Source: Candidatus Rokuibacteriota bacterium (lineage in GTDB: Bacteria; Methylomirabilota; Methylomirabilia; Rokubacteriales; CSP1-6). From it: a stretch of 54,197 nucleotides of DNA. The translations under genes and the position numbers were made by a program. Where the stretch lies: NCBI GenBank assembly GCA_003220495.1, contig QHSP01000044.1, forward strand, positions 1-54,197. The letters are read 5' to 3'. Below, piece after piece: positions 23,663 to 32,295 of this stretch. Numbering within the stretch: the stretch's first letter is position 1; each line of letters begins with the position of its first letter. Below the pieces are notes generated by a model. It searched no databases and was not told the origin of the DNA. It saw only the letters and a list, made by a program, of their open reading frames with translations.

Positions 23663-24451
23663 TCAAGCTCGACCAGATACGTCGGCGGGCGAATCCCGAC
23701 GCATGGCCCAGAGGGCTCCGGCTTGGAGGACCAGCGCCGCCGCGATGGCCGCCGCGAAGGCCTGCGCGATGCCGGCCCGCTCGATCAAGAGCGCGAGGAC
23801 GAAGAAGAAGCCGGCGAAGGCGAACAGTCCGAGCAACAACCCGCGGAGCACGCGAGTGGCCGGACCGGGCCCCTCGAGGTGATGCGCGAAGCCCGCAAGG
23901 ATGGCGCCGTAGAGCGGGAACGTCGCCAGCAGGCCCGTGAGCGATGGGCCGAGCGCGGTGGCGAGGCCCGTGAGCAGCAGCACGATCGCGGTCGTCACGA
24001 CGAGCCTCGCCGGGATGTCCCACCGTGGCCTCCGTGCGGGGCGAGCGCCCTCCGAATCTCTCGGCATGAAGACGAGCGCCACGACGATCGTGCCGATCAC
24101 GAGCGACAGGAGCGGGATCAGCGCCAGGGTCAGGAGCTGCAGCGCGACGGTCGCCGCGCCGAACCCCAGGCTGCCGGCGAGGAGCGCCAGGGCCCAGCGA
24201 CGGCCGCGCGCCCAGCGGCCGTAGAGCACACAGAACACGGCTTGCGCGGCGGCGCCGGTCATGGAGCCGACGGCCGCGCCCGCGGCGAACGACACGCCCT
24301 GGTCGAGGGCCAGGAAGAACGCAACGGGACCCGACGTGAGCGGAAATCCGACGAGCCAGCCGCTGACGCCCGGTCCCCACCGCCGACCGGCCAGGCTGAC
24401 CGCGCCGATCAAAGTGGGGGTGAGCACGAGCTTGAGCGCCAGACCGTCCAC
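23663..24451 (-). CDS. Polytopic membrane protein with internal duplication
   Basis: The 262-residue protein has about eight membrane helices and no soluble domain. The N-terminal half carries GPGVSGWLVGFPLTSGPVAF and the C-terminal half GPSLTGLLATFPLYGAILAG, the same GP-x-(V/L)-(S/T)-G-x-L-x-x-FPL pattern, so the protein is two copies of a four-helix unit. Such inverted or direct repeats are typical of small transporters. I do not recognise the family and propose no substrate. It lies 139 bp upstream of the VOC gene in the same direction. Confidence 0.75.
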   Translation of the reverse strand: MDGLALKLVLTPTLIGAVSLAGRRWGPGVSGWLVGFPLTSGPVAFFLALDQGVSFAAGAAVGSMTGAAAQAVFCVLYGRWARGRRWALALLAGSLGFGAATVALQLLTLALIPLLSLVIGTIVVALVFMPRDSEGARPARRPRWDIPARLVVTTAIVLLLTGLATALGPSLTGLLATFPLYGAILAGFAHHLEGPGPATRVLRGLLLGLFAFAGFFFVLALLIERAGIAQAFAAAIAAALVLQAGALWAMRRDSPADVSGRA

Positions 24452-24536
24452 GACTCCGAAGCTTATCGCGACCGAGCCGAGGGCGGGAGCTTCGAGGCGA
24501 ACGGGGCGCTATCGGAGCGTGGCCGGGGGGGGCGCG

Positions 24537-25208
24537 TTAGCGCGAGACGCGCAAAATGAAGCGCCGACCTTGGTCGCTGAGCTCGACGCCCTCTTCCTTG
24601 ATCTCTTCGATCCGGAGGCGGCCATCGATCGAGTCGCCTTCGCGGTACCGGCGCCCGTTGATGAAGACCATTCGTTCCGCCGGCGCGTCGGCATAGATCA
24701 GTGCCTCGAGCCGGAGCCCTGCCGACTCCGGCGGCGGCGCCTGTCGGGCTGCGGCGGGTGGCGCCGCCGATGCCGCCGGCGCGGGTGTCGGCTGGATCGT
24801 CGGGGTCCCCGCGCGAGGGGCCGGCGGCGCAGCCGGTGGCGTCGCGCTCGGCTTCACCGGGGCCGTGGCGTCAGCCTGTGTGTCGCGTGTCGGCGATGAT
24901 GGCTTCTCGACCGTCGCGGCAGTCGGCGGCAGCGGCTCGAGCTTCACGAGCGGCCGAGGGCTCGCTGGTGTCGGGGCTGGTGCGGCGATCGGCTCGGGCG
25001 GCGCCGGGGTCGGGACCGGACGCAGCCACCAGAAGAGCGCGGCGCCCAGGAGGACCGCGTTGAGCGCGAGCGCCGCGAGCACACGTCCGGACGCATGGCT
25101 CCACGGTGATCGCACTCTCGGCGCGGGCGAGAGGAGCCGTTGCACGACAGGAATTTGTCGATCTCGCTGCTGGGCCGCCTTCGTGAGCGCGTCGAGGATG
25201 TACGACAC
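24537..25208 (-). CDS. gspB: General secretion protein GspB-like
   Basis: GTG 25208 opens 223 residues. The N-terminus SYILDALTKAAQQRD is the signature of GspB/ExeB (SYILDALRRAD). One membrane helix follows (ALALNAVLLGAALFWWL), then a long Pro/Ala-rich periplasmic linker, then a GspB C-terminal domain with LRLEALIYADAPAERMVFINGRRYREGD, in part, and ending ILRVSR. ExeA/ExeB help place the type II secretin in the peptidoglycan layer. It begins 2 nt after gspA ends. No other type II secretion genes are nearby, apart from the secretin-like fragment near the window start. Confidence 0.85.
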   Translation of the reverse strand: MSYILDALTKAAQQRDRQIPVVQRLLSPAPRVRSPWSHASGRVLAALALNAVLLGAALFWWLRPVPTPAPPEPIAAPAPTPASPRPLVKLEPLPPTAATVEKPSSPTRDTQADATAPVKPSATPPAAPPAPRAGTPTIQPTPAPAASAAPPAAARQAPPPESAGLRLEALIYADAPAERMVFINGRRYREGDSIDGRLRIEEIKEEGVELSDQGRRFILRVSR

Positions 25209-25210
25209 GG

Positions 25211-26833
25211 TTATGGTCGCTCCCTGTTGAGCGATGGGCCGTTGGCTCCCGGCGTCGTCGCAACCAGACGGACGAGCGTCTCTTCCCCCGCGATGCCGTC
25301 GGGCACCAGGGCCTCGCCCTGCTGGAAGCTGGCGACACGCCGCTTGAGCTCTTCGTCGTAGGTCTGGTTGACCTTCGCCGTTACCGGTTGTCCGTCGAGC
25401 GCGCCGAGCCGCTGGCGAAGCCACGCGACGTCGCGGCCCAGCATGCCCGGCTGGAGCGGCACCGGCCCGGTCACCGGCGATCTCCAGATCAGCACGAACG
25501 GGCCATCCCAGAAGCGCTCCACCTCGCTGCTCGGAAGCGTGACTCGGCGCGGGCCGATCTCGATCGTCGCTCGCTCGCCGTCGAGGCTCGCCAGCACCAC
25601 GTGATACTTTCTCCCATCGCCTGTCGCGAGCTCGAGGATTGCCGGAAGGTTGAGACGACGCAGCACCGTCCACGTTCCCGTGCGGATGAGGCACCGCAGG
25701 CCCGCCGCGCGCCCGAGCTCGCACCCGCGATCGGCGTTCACGCTCCGGGCATCGAGGCCCCAGAGCGCGTACAGGTTCACGAAGGCGCTCGCCCGATCGG
25801 CGGTCAGGTTCGGGTCGTCCAGGATCGCCGCCAGGGTCGGCTCCGGTGCTCGCCGCTCGTCCATCGTCGGAGCCGAGGCCGGGGGGTCCGGCGGCTTCTC
25901 CGCCCGCGAGAGCGCCCAGGCCCCGAGCGAGCGCAGCCCGCCCGTCGCGACCAGCGCGATCGTGCTGCCGACGAGAACGAGCAGCACGGCGGCCGCCGTC
26001 GCCGCCACCCAGCGGCGACTCCGTCGCGGGCCGAGCACTTCCCTGGCCGCTCGCCGGACGACCGCTTCCTTGACGCGCGTCTGTCCGGTCGCGTACGCGC
26101 CGAGCAGCGCGCGATCGCAGATGGTGTTGAGCAGTCGCGGGATGCCGCGCGACAAACGGTGGGCCGCGCGCACCGCCTGCCGGGTGAAGATCGGCTGGCG
26201 CTGGCCCGCCACCTCCATTCGGTGCTGGACGTATCGCTGCGACTCTGCCTCGCTGAACGATCGCAGGTGATAGCGCGCCGTCACGCGCTGCGAGAGCTGA
26301 CGCAGGTTGCGTCGGGAGAGCAGATCGGCGAGCTCGGGCTGGCCGATGAGAACCACCTGGAGGAGCTTCTGCGTCGTCGTCTCCAGATTGGTCAGGAGGC
26401 GAACCTCCTCCAGCACGCGCGCCCTCAGGTTCTGGGCTTCGTCGATGATGAGGACGGTTCGCCGGCCTCGCGCGTGAGCGTCGAGCAGCGCCTGGGACAG
26501 CGCGTCGACGAGCACTTTGAGACTCGTGGTCCCCGGGGGGTACTGCACGCGGAGCTCGTCGCACACCGCCGCCAGCAGCTCGACCGAGGTGAGCCGGGGA
26601 TTGAAGATCATGGCGACGTCGACGTCCGGGGGAAGCTGCTCGAGCAACGCGCGGCAGACCGTGGTCTTGCCGGTCCCCACCTCACCCGTCAGCTGCACGA
26701 AGCTGCCTCCCTCGCCGATCCCGTAGAGCAGATGGGCGAGGGCCTCCCGGTGCGCGTCACTCAGATAGAGGTAGCGCGGATCGGGGGCCAGCGAGAACGG
26801 CCGCTCCGTCAGCCCGAAGTATGCTGCGTACAT
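25211..26833 (-). CDS. gspA: GspA/ExeA-like AAA+ ATPase with peptidoglycan-binding domain
   Basis: ATG 26833 (MYAAYFGLTERPFSLAPDP, the family start) gives 540 residues. Walker A GEVGTGKTT is at about 50-58 and Walker B VLIIDEAQN at about 127-135. One membrane helix lies at about 276-297. The periplasmic part ends in a PG_binding_1 domain (LQPGMLGRDVAWLRQRLGAL, then FQQGEALVPDGIAGEET). In Aeromonas, ExeA with ExeB remodels or binds peptidoglycan to allow secretin assembly. The gene lies 8 nt after the binding-protein gene, which may be chance. Confidence 0.9.
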   Translation of the reverse strand: MYAAYFGLTERPFSLAPDPRYLYLSDAHREALAHLLYGIGEGGSFVQLTGEVGTGKTTVCRALLEQLPPDVDVAMIFNPRLTSVELLAAVCDELRVQYPPGTTSLKVLVDALSQALLDAHARGRRTVLIIDEAQNLRARVLEEVRLLTNLETTTQKLLQVVLIGQPELADLLSRRNLRQLSQRVTARYHLRSFSEAESQRYVQHRMEVAGQRQPIFTRQAVRAAHRLSRGIPRLLNTICDRALLGAYATGQTRVKEAVVRRAAREVLGPRRSRRWVAATAAAVLLVLVGSTIALVATGGLRSLGAWALSRAEKPPDPPASAPTMDERRAPEPTLAAILDDPNLTADRASAFVNLYALWGLDARSVNADRGCELGRAAGLRCLIRTGTWTVLRRLNLPAILELATGDGRKYHVVLASLDGERATIEIGPRRVTLPSSEVERFWDGPFVLIWRSPVTGPVPLQPGMLGRDVAWLRQRLGALDGQPVTAKVNQTYDEELKRRVASFQQGEALVPDGIAGEETLVRLVATTPGANGPSLNRERP

Positions 26834-26841
26834 CGATATGC

Positions 26842-28389
26842 TTATTGCCCTTTCAGGCGCACCTCTTCGTAGGCTGAAAAGGGTATCAGATGCATCGAGT
26901 CGAGCATGTGCTCGGCGATGCGCGGCCCGACGCCCCGCAACGTTCGATAGTCCATGATCGGCGCGAACATCACCCGGTCGATCGAGATCTGCTGGATGCG
27001 ATGGAGCAGCGCCTCGCGCTTGGCGGGATCGCGCTCCCGAGCTTGCTGGTGGAACAGATCGTCGAGGTCGGGATAGCCGCCGTAGGCATTGCTCCCTTTG
27101 GTGTAGATGAACGCTTCGACGCGGCTGGCCGCGTTGCCCGAGTTTCCGACCGCGGCCATGAACAGGCCGCGGAGCTTCTTCTCGCGCCAGGCGGCGAGGA
27201 ACGCCGCGCGCTCCATGAGCCGCATCTTCGTGCGGATCCCCACCGCGCCGAGATAGTTCGTCGCCGCTTCCGCCGCCGTCACGAACGGGGGCGTCGGCAC
27301 GAAGTCGCCGGCGTCGATCCCGTTGGGATAGCCGGCCTCGGCGAGAAGCTGCTTGGCCTTCTGTGGGTCGTAGGGGAGCGGCGGCGCCTGCAGCGCGAAC
27401 TCCATCACGCGGGGCACGATGACCCCGGCGGGCGGACAGAAGCCGAGACACGAGACCTCGTTGATCGCCTGCCGATTGAGCGCGTAGTTGGCCGCCAGCC
27501 GCACCCGCTTGTCGTGCCACGGTGATTTGGGATCCCACTGCTCGGCGAACTCGATCCAGTAGATCGACGCGTGCTTGGACGGCACGAGCTGCAGTCGCGG
27601 GTCGCGCTTCACGTTCAGGGCGTCTTCGCCGTCGAGCGCGTAGGCGATGTCGGCCTCACCGTTCTTCAGCATCGCCACCCGCGTCGTGCCCTCGGGCACG
27701 CTCTTCATGATGTAGCGCTTGACGGTGGGCACGCGGCGCCAGTAGCCGGGATAGGCCTCGACCACGACCTCGACGCCGGGCTTGTGGCTCACGAAGCGGT
27801 AGGGTCCGGCGCCGATCGGGTGCTTTCTGAACCCTTCGTCGCCGACCTGGCTCACGTACTTCTTGGGGACGACGATCCCCGCGGCGGTGGCCGTGGTCCC
27901 ATAGAAGGTCATGAAGTCCGGCCAGGGCTCGGTCAGATGGAAGCGCACCGTCAGGGGATCGACGATCTCGACCTGGCGCACGTGCGACTGGATCTCCTTG
28001 GCTCCCGCTCCCCGATAGCGCTCGTAGCTGAACTTGACGTCCTCGCTCGTGACGGGATCGCCGTTGTGGAATTTGAGATCGCGCCGCAGCTTGAACTCAT
28101 ACACGAGCCCGTCGGGGCTCTCCGTCCACGACTCGGCGAGGCTCGGCGACATCTTGCCCTTGCCCGGCAGCGGCCGGACGAGCGCGTCGTGAAGGGCGAA
28201 GAGAATCCCGAACGGCGTGATCTGAGCCGGCGCGGTCGACGGATCGAACCAGGTCGGCGCGATCGTGACGTGCCAGGCGACGACCACGTCGCCCGCGGGC
28301 GCCGCCTGCGCGGCGACCTCCTGGACCGCGCCAAACGTCAGGAGCACCAGACTCACGATCACGACCGCGATATATCGATCCAAGCGCAT
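26842..28389 (-). CDS. ABC transporter substrate-binding protein, family 5 (peptide/nickel type)
   Basis: I choose ATG 28389, 6 nt after GGAG, giving 515 residues with the signal peptide RYIAVVIVSLVLLTFGAVQEVAAQA. The mature part follows the SBP_bac_5 pattern: WFDPSTAPAQITPFGILFALHDAL, LAESWTESPDGLVYEFKLRRDLKFHNGDPVTSEDVKFSYERY, both cited in part. Binding proteins of this class take up di/oligopeptides, nickel or other solutes. No permease or ATPase for it is in the window, so it may serve a distant transporter. Confidence 0.88.
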   Translation of the reverse strand: MRLDRYIAVVIVSLVLLTFGAVQEVAAQAAPAGDVVVAWHVTIAPTWFDPSTAPAQITPFGILFALHDALVRPLPGKGKMSPSLAESWTESPDGLVYEFKLRRDLKFHNGDPVTSEDVKFSYERYRGAGAKEIQSHVRQVEIVDPLTVRFHLTEPWPDFMTFYGTTATAAGIVVPKKYVSQVGDEGFRKHPIGAGPYRFVSHKPGVEVVVEAYPGYWRRVPTVKRYIMKSVPEGTTRVAMLKNGEADIAYALDGEDALNVKRDPRLQLVPSKHASIYWIEFAEQWDPKSPWHDKRVRLAANYALNRQAINEVSCLGFCPPAGVIVPRVMEFALQAPPLPYDPQKAKQLLAEAGYPNGIDAGDFVPTPPFVTAAEAATNYLGAVGIRTKMRLMERAAFLAAWREKKLRGLFMAAVGNSGNAASRVEAFIYTKGSNAYGGYPDLDDLFHQQARERDPAKREALLHRIQQISIDRVMFAPIMDYRTLRGVGPRIAEHMLDSMHLIPFSAYEEVRLKGQ

Positions 28390-28454
28390 CTTCATCTCCG
28401 TTCGAAGGACGACTCGGCTCACGGGGCTTCGGACGCGAGTATATTCGACTCGCA

Positions 28455-28488
28455 GTGCGCGCTGCAGACCGTCGCGGGGCTGGGGCTC
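28455..28488 (+). repeat. Dispersed GC-rich element at a gene start
   Basis: GTGCGCGCTGCAGACC, GTCGCGGGGCTGGGG and CTC run on as in the copies at 16231-16276 (minus strand) and 51234-51275. Here it supplies the GTG start of the lipoprotein gene. Confidence 0.6.
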
Positions 28489-28955
28489 TCGTCGCCACGA
28501 TCTGGGCGCTGCTCGGCGCCTGTGCGGCGCCGCCTCCGTTGGCGACGCCGGTCGGGCCGATGCCCGATCTGCGCGGAACGTGGACAGGCGCCTGGGGCGG
28601 CGCTCCCGTCACGCTCGTCATCCTCGAGCAGCAGGATGCCGAGCCCGTCGACGGGGTGTCCGTCGGCCCCTGGCCGATATTCGGCCGAAGCTTGCCCGGA
28701 GTGGCCGGCATCCTGACCGTCAAGATCCGGAGCGAGATGGTCTCGGTCAACGTGCAGGGGCGGCTCGGGATCTCGAACGGACGGCTCACTCTGGTACTCG
28801 AGCCCGCCACCGCGAATGGTGGCTGGATCAGTCTGACGCGGCTCGACGAGAACAGGCTGGCGGGAACCGGGACCGCGCAGATGCGCTGGGAGCCGCAAGG
28901 GCCCGTGGAGCTGATTCGCCAGCCCCAGGGCCCCGCGGCCAATCCACCGGCCTAG
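28455..28955 (+). CDS. Putative lipoprotein, 166 aa
   Basis: GTG 28455 opens 166 residues. The start has a hydrophobic stretch with a good lipobox LLGAC (Cys about residue 23), so the protein is probably lipidated and exported. The mature part is beta-rich (LRGTWTGAWGGAPVTLVILEQ, GILTVKIRSEMVSVNVQGRL, LTRLDENRLAGTGTA), like small lipocalin-type or copper-resistance-type barrels, without an assignable domain. The first 11 codons coincide with a copy of the dispersed GC-rich element, so the true start could be later. No partner gene is evident. Confidence 0.7.
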   Translation: MRAADRRGAGALVATIWALLGACAAPPPLATPVGPMPDLRGTWTGAWGGAPVTLVILEQQDAEPVDGVSVGPWPIFGRSLPGVAGILTVKIRSEMVSVNVQGRLGISNGRLTLVLEPATANGGWISLTRLDENRLAGTGTAQMRWEPQGPVELIRQPQGPAANPPA

Positions 28956-28964
28956 ACGCTCAGG

Positions 28965-29393
28965 TCAGAACTTTCCATCGCCGCTGGACTGGAACCAGGT
29001 GTAGTCCCAGATGCTGACTCGGTAGCTCGCCGCTGCCGGCAAGTTCGGGACCTCGAAGTACGCGCGTCCGAATCCACCCACGCCTCCGGGCACGTAGGCG
29101 ATCCGCTGACCGACCACGGCGCCGGCGGCGTCGACCGCCTGCGCGAGCACGCGCAGGTTGATCGCAAACTCGCCGTTACGGTTGTAGACGTAGCCGGCGA
29201 CCTTCCGTGAGCTCTGGCCCTGCTCGGCGGCTGCCCACTCCACCGCGAAGTGGTGCTCCCAGCCGGCCGTCAGGGTCGTGGCGGTCATGCTGAGCGGTGG
29301 CGCGGCGCCGAGCTCTCCGCACGCCGCGCACAGCGTGGCAATCAGGCTGATCAGGCCGCCGAGTCGAATCTTCTCCAGGGCACGTTGCCTCAT
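28965..29393 (-). CDS. Putative exported lipoprotein, FxLYD-like, 142 aa
   Basis: ATG 29393 overlaps the upstream TGA by 4 bp (ATGA). The 142-residue protein has a hydrophobic leader (LGGLISLIATLCAAC) with an imperfect lipobox. The body resembles FxLYD-type immunoglobulin-like domains: VAGYVYNRNGEFAINLRVLAQAVDAAG, cited in part, then VPGGVGGFGRAYFEVP and SYRVSIWDYTWF. It is translationally coupled to the exported selenoperoxiredoxin, so both probably act in the periplasm or at the membrane. Function unknown. Confidence 0.7.
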   Translation of the reverse strand: MRQRALEKIRLGGLISLIATLCAACGELGAAPPLSMTATTLTAGWEHHFAVEWAAAEQGQSSRKVAGYVYNRNGEFAINLRVLAQAVDAAGAVVGQRIAYVPGGVGGFGRAYFEVPNLPAAASYRVSIWDYTWFQSSGDGKF

Positions 29394-29950
29394 TGCATGG
29401 ACAAGTTGGCGGCCTTCACCGCCGCGAGCACTTCGGCCGGCTCGAGAAGGTTCAGCGGGCTGTCCATGATCTTGAGGTATTTGATGGTGCCCGTCTTGTC
29501 GATGATGAAGTACGCGCGCTTTGCGTAGCGATACACGGGGCTCGCCTCGTTCGTCTCCATCGCCCCATACGCCGGCAGCATTTGACGGCGGAAATCCGAG
29601 AGGAGGAGCTGCTTCGAGTGCTGGTCCTTCTGCCACGCGGCGAGAGCGAGGTGGTGATCGGTGCTGACGCCCACGACCTGGGCGCCGGCGGCTTCGAACT
29701 GCGGCAGGGCCGCCTCGAAGCCGACGAGTTCACGGGTTCACGTCGGGGTGAACGCGGCGATGAACGTATAGATGACGACGGGCCCCTTGGCCGTCAAGTC
29801 GGAGAGCTTGACGGGCTTGCCGTCGGGCCCGTTCAGGGCGAAGTCCGGGGCCTTCTGCCCGACTTCGAGGGCGACGGCGGCGCTGGCCAGGACCAGGACG
29901 GCCAGCGCGCTCAGGACGAGAGTGCGGCTCACGGCGCGTAGGGTGGACAT
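29390..29950 (-). CDS. Exported peroxiredoxin selenoprotein with internal TGA
   Basis: ATG 29950 has GAGGAGG upstream. The frame continues to 29390 with one TGA at 29740-29738, codon 71. Read through, the product is 186 residues with a signal peptide (LVLSALAVLVLASAAVA) and an AhpC/TSA domain: VGQKAPDFALNGPDGKPVKL, YTFIAAFTPT-U71-TREL, VVGVSTDHHLALAAW, and YFIIDKTGTIKYL. U71 is at the peroxidatic Cys (pattern AAFTPVCTKEL); the conserved Thr is T68 and the Pro is Ile64. I see no obvious resolving Cys, so a 1-Cys type is likely. It probably reduces peroxides in the periplasm. The next gene overlaps by ATGA. Confidence 0.85.
29689..29723 (-). promoter_or_regulatory. Hairpin after the TGA of the exported peroxiredoxin
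   Basis: Starting 14 nt after the TGA, a perfect 9-bp stem CGGCTTCGA/TCGAAGCCG encloses 17 nt that can pair again (GCGGC-CCT-GCCGC). The apical loop lacks the usual guanine, so the match to the SECIS model is weaker. A smaller alternative (CTCG, loop TCGGCTT, CGAG) puts loop guanines 16-17 nt after the TGA. Confidence 0.5.
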
Positions 29951-30043
29951 GGCTCCTCCTCGGCTGAGAGTTACTCCCTCGGATTGTACTCGTAACCCTC
30001 GGCCGGGGCGCGCGGTTCCAGGCGACCGCGGGCGGGAGAATGT

Positions 30044-30051
30044 GCTAGCCT
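30044..30051 (+). promoter_or_regulatory. Extended -10 box of the S9 peptidase gene
   Basis: GCTAGCCT preceded by TGT (TGTGCTAGCCT; hexamer 30046-30051) lies 26 nt before ATG 30078 with a GGAGGGAGG ribosome site between. It matches the recurring TGCTAnnnT pattern. Confidence 0.4.
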
Positions 30052-30077
30052 TCCGACCCTGGCGGAGGGAGGCCTCG

Positions 30078-32093
30078 ATGCGCGCGATCCCGTCGTCCCG
30101 TCGGAGCTTTCTCGTGGGTACCGCCTCGCTGACCGCGGGGCTCATGCTGCCGCGACTCGCTGACGCCCAGCCGGCGCCCTCTCGCCCGCTCGTCCCGCGG
30201 GAAACCTTCTTCGGCGATCCGGACGTCGCTTCGGCTCAGATCTCGTTCGACGGCGCGTGGGTCGCGTATGTCGCGCCGGTCGACGGCGTGCGCAACCTCT
30301 GGGTGGCGCCCGTCGGTGATCTCGCGGCCGCCCGGCCCCTGACCCGCGTGACCGATCGCCCGATCGGCTCCTTCTTCCAGTGGGCGTACACGAATCGGCA
30401 CGTCGTCTTCTGGCAAGAGCGCGACGGCGACGAGAACTGGCGCGCCTCGAGCGTCGACATCCACGACGGCACGATCGTGCCGCTCACTCCCCCGCGCGGG
30501 GTGCGCTCGTGGCTGCTGGAGGTGAGCCGGCGATTCCCCCGGGAGATGCTCATCAGCCACAACGAGCGGGACAAGCAGTTCTTCGACCTCTTTCGTATCG
30601 ACGTCGTGACCGGGAAATCGTCGCTCGTCTACGAGAACCCCCAGTTCGCGTGGCTCGCCACGGACAGCGCGTTTCAGCTGCGGCTCGCCTCCCGCTACCG
30701 CAAGGACGGCAGTGTCGAGGTCCTCGAGCGCCGGCCGAGCGGAGCCTGGGTGCCTTTCATGTCGATCCCGCGTGGCGAGGTCGACGCCACCCGGCTCCTC
30801 GACTTCAGCGCCGACGGCAAGACCCTGTACCTCTACGACACGCGGGACCGCGACAAGGCCGTGCTCATGGCCGTGGACGTGCCGACGCGCCGGGCGCGAG
30901 TGCTCGCGGAGAACCCGGACGCGGATATCACGCGGGTTCTTCTCCACCGCGTCACGCGGCAACCGCTCGCCGCCGGCGCCATGGTCGATCGCCGATGGTG
31001 GCACGCGGTCGATCCGAGCTTCGCGTCGGACTTGAAGGCGATCGAGTCGTCGACGTCCGGTGACGTCGATCTGGTCGGCCTCAGCGCCGACGCGAGCCGG
31101 GTCATGGTCCTGGTCCAGCACGACGCCGCGAGTCCGGAATGGCTCCTCTACGAGCGAGCCACGCGCCGGGTCCGTCCGCTCTTCAAGGCGCGGCGCAATC
31201 TCGACGGCCTGCCGCTGCGGCCGCTCGAGCCGGTGACGTTCCCGGCGCGGGACGGCCTGAGGCTCCAGGGCTACTTGACCCGCCCGGCGCCCGACGCGAA
31301 GAACGTCCCGATGGTCCTGGTGATCCACGGCGGGCCGTATCTGCGGGACGAGTGGGGATTCAATCCCACGCACCAGTGGCTCGCCAATCGGGGCTACGCG
31401 GTGCTGAGCATCAACTATCGAGGCTCGACCGGCTTCGGCAAGACCTTCGTGACCGCCGCCGACCGCGAGTGGGGCGGCAAGATGCACGACGACCTGATCG
31501 CCGGCGTCAACTGGGCGGTCGCGCGCGGGATCGCCGACCCCAAGCGCGTGGGCTTCTACGGCGGAAGCTACGGCGGCTACGCGGCGCTCACGGCGGCCAC
31601 CCGGACGCCGGAGGTCTTCGCGTGCATCGTCGACATCTACGGCATCGCGAATCTGCTGACGTTCATGGCGGCGATCCCGCCCTACTGGGCGCCGTCGTTC
31701 AGCGTCTGGAGAAACCGCATCGGGGATCCGGACACCGAGGAAGGACGCGCATTCCTGAAGGAGCGCTCGCCCCTGACCCACATCGATCGCGCCTTCCGGC
31801 CGATCCTCATCGTGCAGGGACTCGAGGACGTGCGCGTGACCCGCGCCGAATCGGAGCAGATGGTCGCCGTGCTGCGGCAGCGTAACGTGCCGGTGACCTA
31901 CGTCGTGTTCCCGGACGAGGGCCACGGCTTCTCGAAGCCGAAGAACCAGATCGCGTTCCGCGCGGTGACCGAAGCGTTCCTCGCCAAGCACCTGGGCGGC
32001 GCCGCCCAGCCGATCGACCGCCCCCGCGACTTCGCCGGCTCCTCAATCACCGTCGAAGTCGGCGCCGACCTGATCCCCGGCCTCTCCAGCTAG
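30078..32093 (+). CDS. S9 family (prolyl-oligopeptidase-type) serine peptidase, Tat-exported
   Basis: ATG 30078 opens 671 residues with a twin-arginine leader (SSRRSFLVGTASLTAGLML). The N-terminal 400 residues form a beta-propeller with repeats such as AQISFDGAWVAYVAPVDG and LLDFSADGKTLYLYDTRDRD. The C-terminal alpha/beta-hydrolase domain has GGSYGGY (S497), GLEDVRV (D584) and DEGHGF (H616), the catalytic triad in the correct order. This fits acylaminoacyl-peptidase/dipeptidyl-peptidase-like enzymes working on peptides in the periplasm. It is divergent from the exported selenoperoxiredoxin. The stop touches a hairpin repeat. Confidence 0.93.
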   Translation: MRAIPSSRRSFLVGTASLTAGLMLPRLADAQPAPSRPLVPRETFFGDPDVASAQISFDGAWVAYVAPVDGVRNLWVAPVGDLAAARPLTRVTDRPIGSFFQWAYTNRHVVFWQERDGDENWRASSVDIHDGTIVPLTPPRGVRSWLLEVSRRFPREMLISHNERDKQFFDLFRIDVVTGKSSLVYENPQFAWLATDSAFQLRLASRYRKDGSVEVLERRPSGAWVPFMSIPRGEVDATRLLDFSADGKTLYLYDTRDRDKAVLMAVDVPTRRARVLAENPDADITRVLLHRVTRQPLAAGAMVDRRWWHAVDPSFASDLKAIESSTSGDVDLVGLSADASRVMVLVQHDAASPEWLLYERATRRVRPLFKARRNLDGLPLRPLEPVTFPARDGLRLQGYLTRPAPDAKNVPMVLVIHGGPYLRDEWGFNPTHQWLANRGYAVLSINYRGSTGFGKTFVTAADREWGGKMHDDLIAGVNWAVARGIADPKRVGFYGGSYGGYAALTAATRTPEVFACIVDIYGIANLLTFMAAIPPYWAPSFSVWRNRIGDPDTEEGRAFLKERSPLTHIDRAFRPILIVQGLEDVRVTRAESEQMVAVLRQRNVPVTYVVFPDEGHGFSKPKNQIAFRAVTEAFLAKHLGGAAQPIDRPRDFAGSSITVEVGADLIPGLSS

Positions 32094-32162
32094 CAGGCGG
32101 CCCAGAAAGGTCCAGCCGCGAGGCGGCGCCAACGAAGCGGATGGGCCTTTATCGGCCGCCTG
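32094..32162. repeat. Hairpin repeat element, copy 2
   Basis: This 69-nt element begins right after the peptidase stop. Outer arms are CAGGCGGCC/GGCCGCCTG and the inner stem AAAGGTCC/GGGCCTTT. It shares the core and layout of the copy at 9460-9526; differences in the outer arms keep pairing. The following 133 bp up to livK hold only a ribosome site near the end. Confidence 0.75.
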
Positions 32163-32295
32163 GGCTTGAATACGGGAGCCGACCGGGTCAGACTCGTCGC
32201 GCTCCCGGCGAGCGCGGGAGCCCGACGATCAGACGCGCGACGCGCTCGTCGTCGAGGCCGTCATCCCGATGTTCTTCAACGAGGAGGAAGCGACG

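Noticed and set aside
32163-32295. Protein-like end (DALVVEAVIPMFFNEEE) before livK
   Set aside because: Too short to assign to a family; might be a remnant but could equally be chance.
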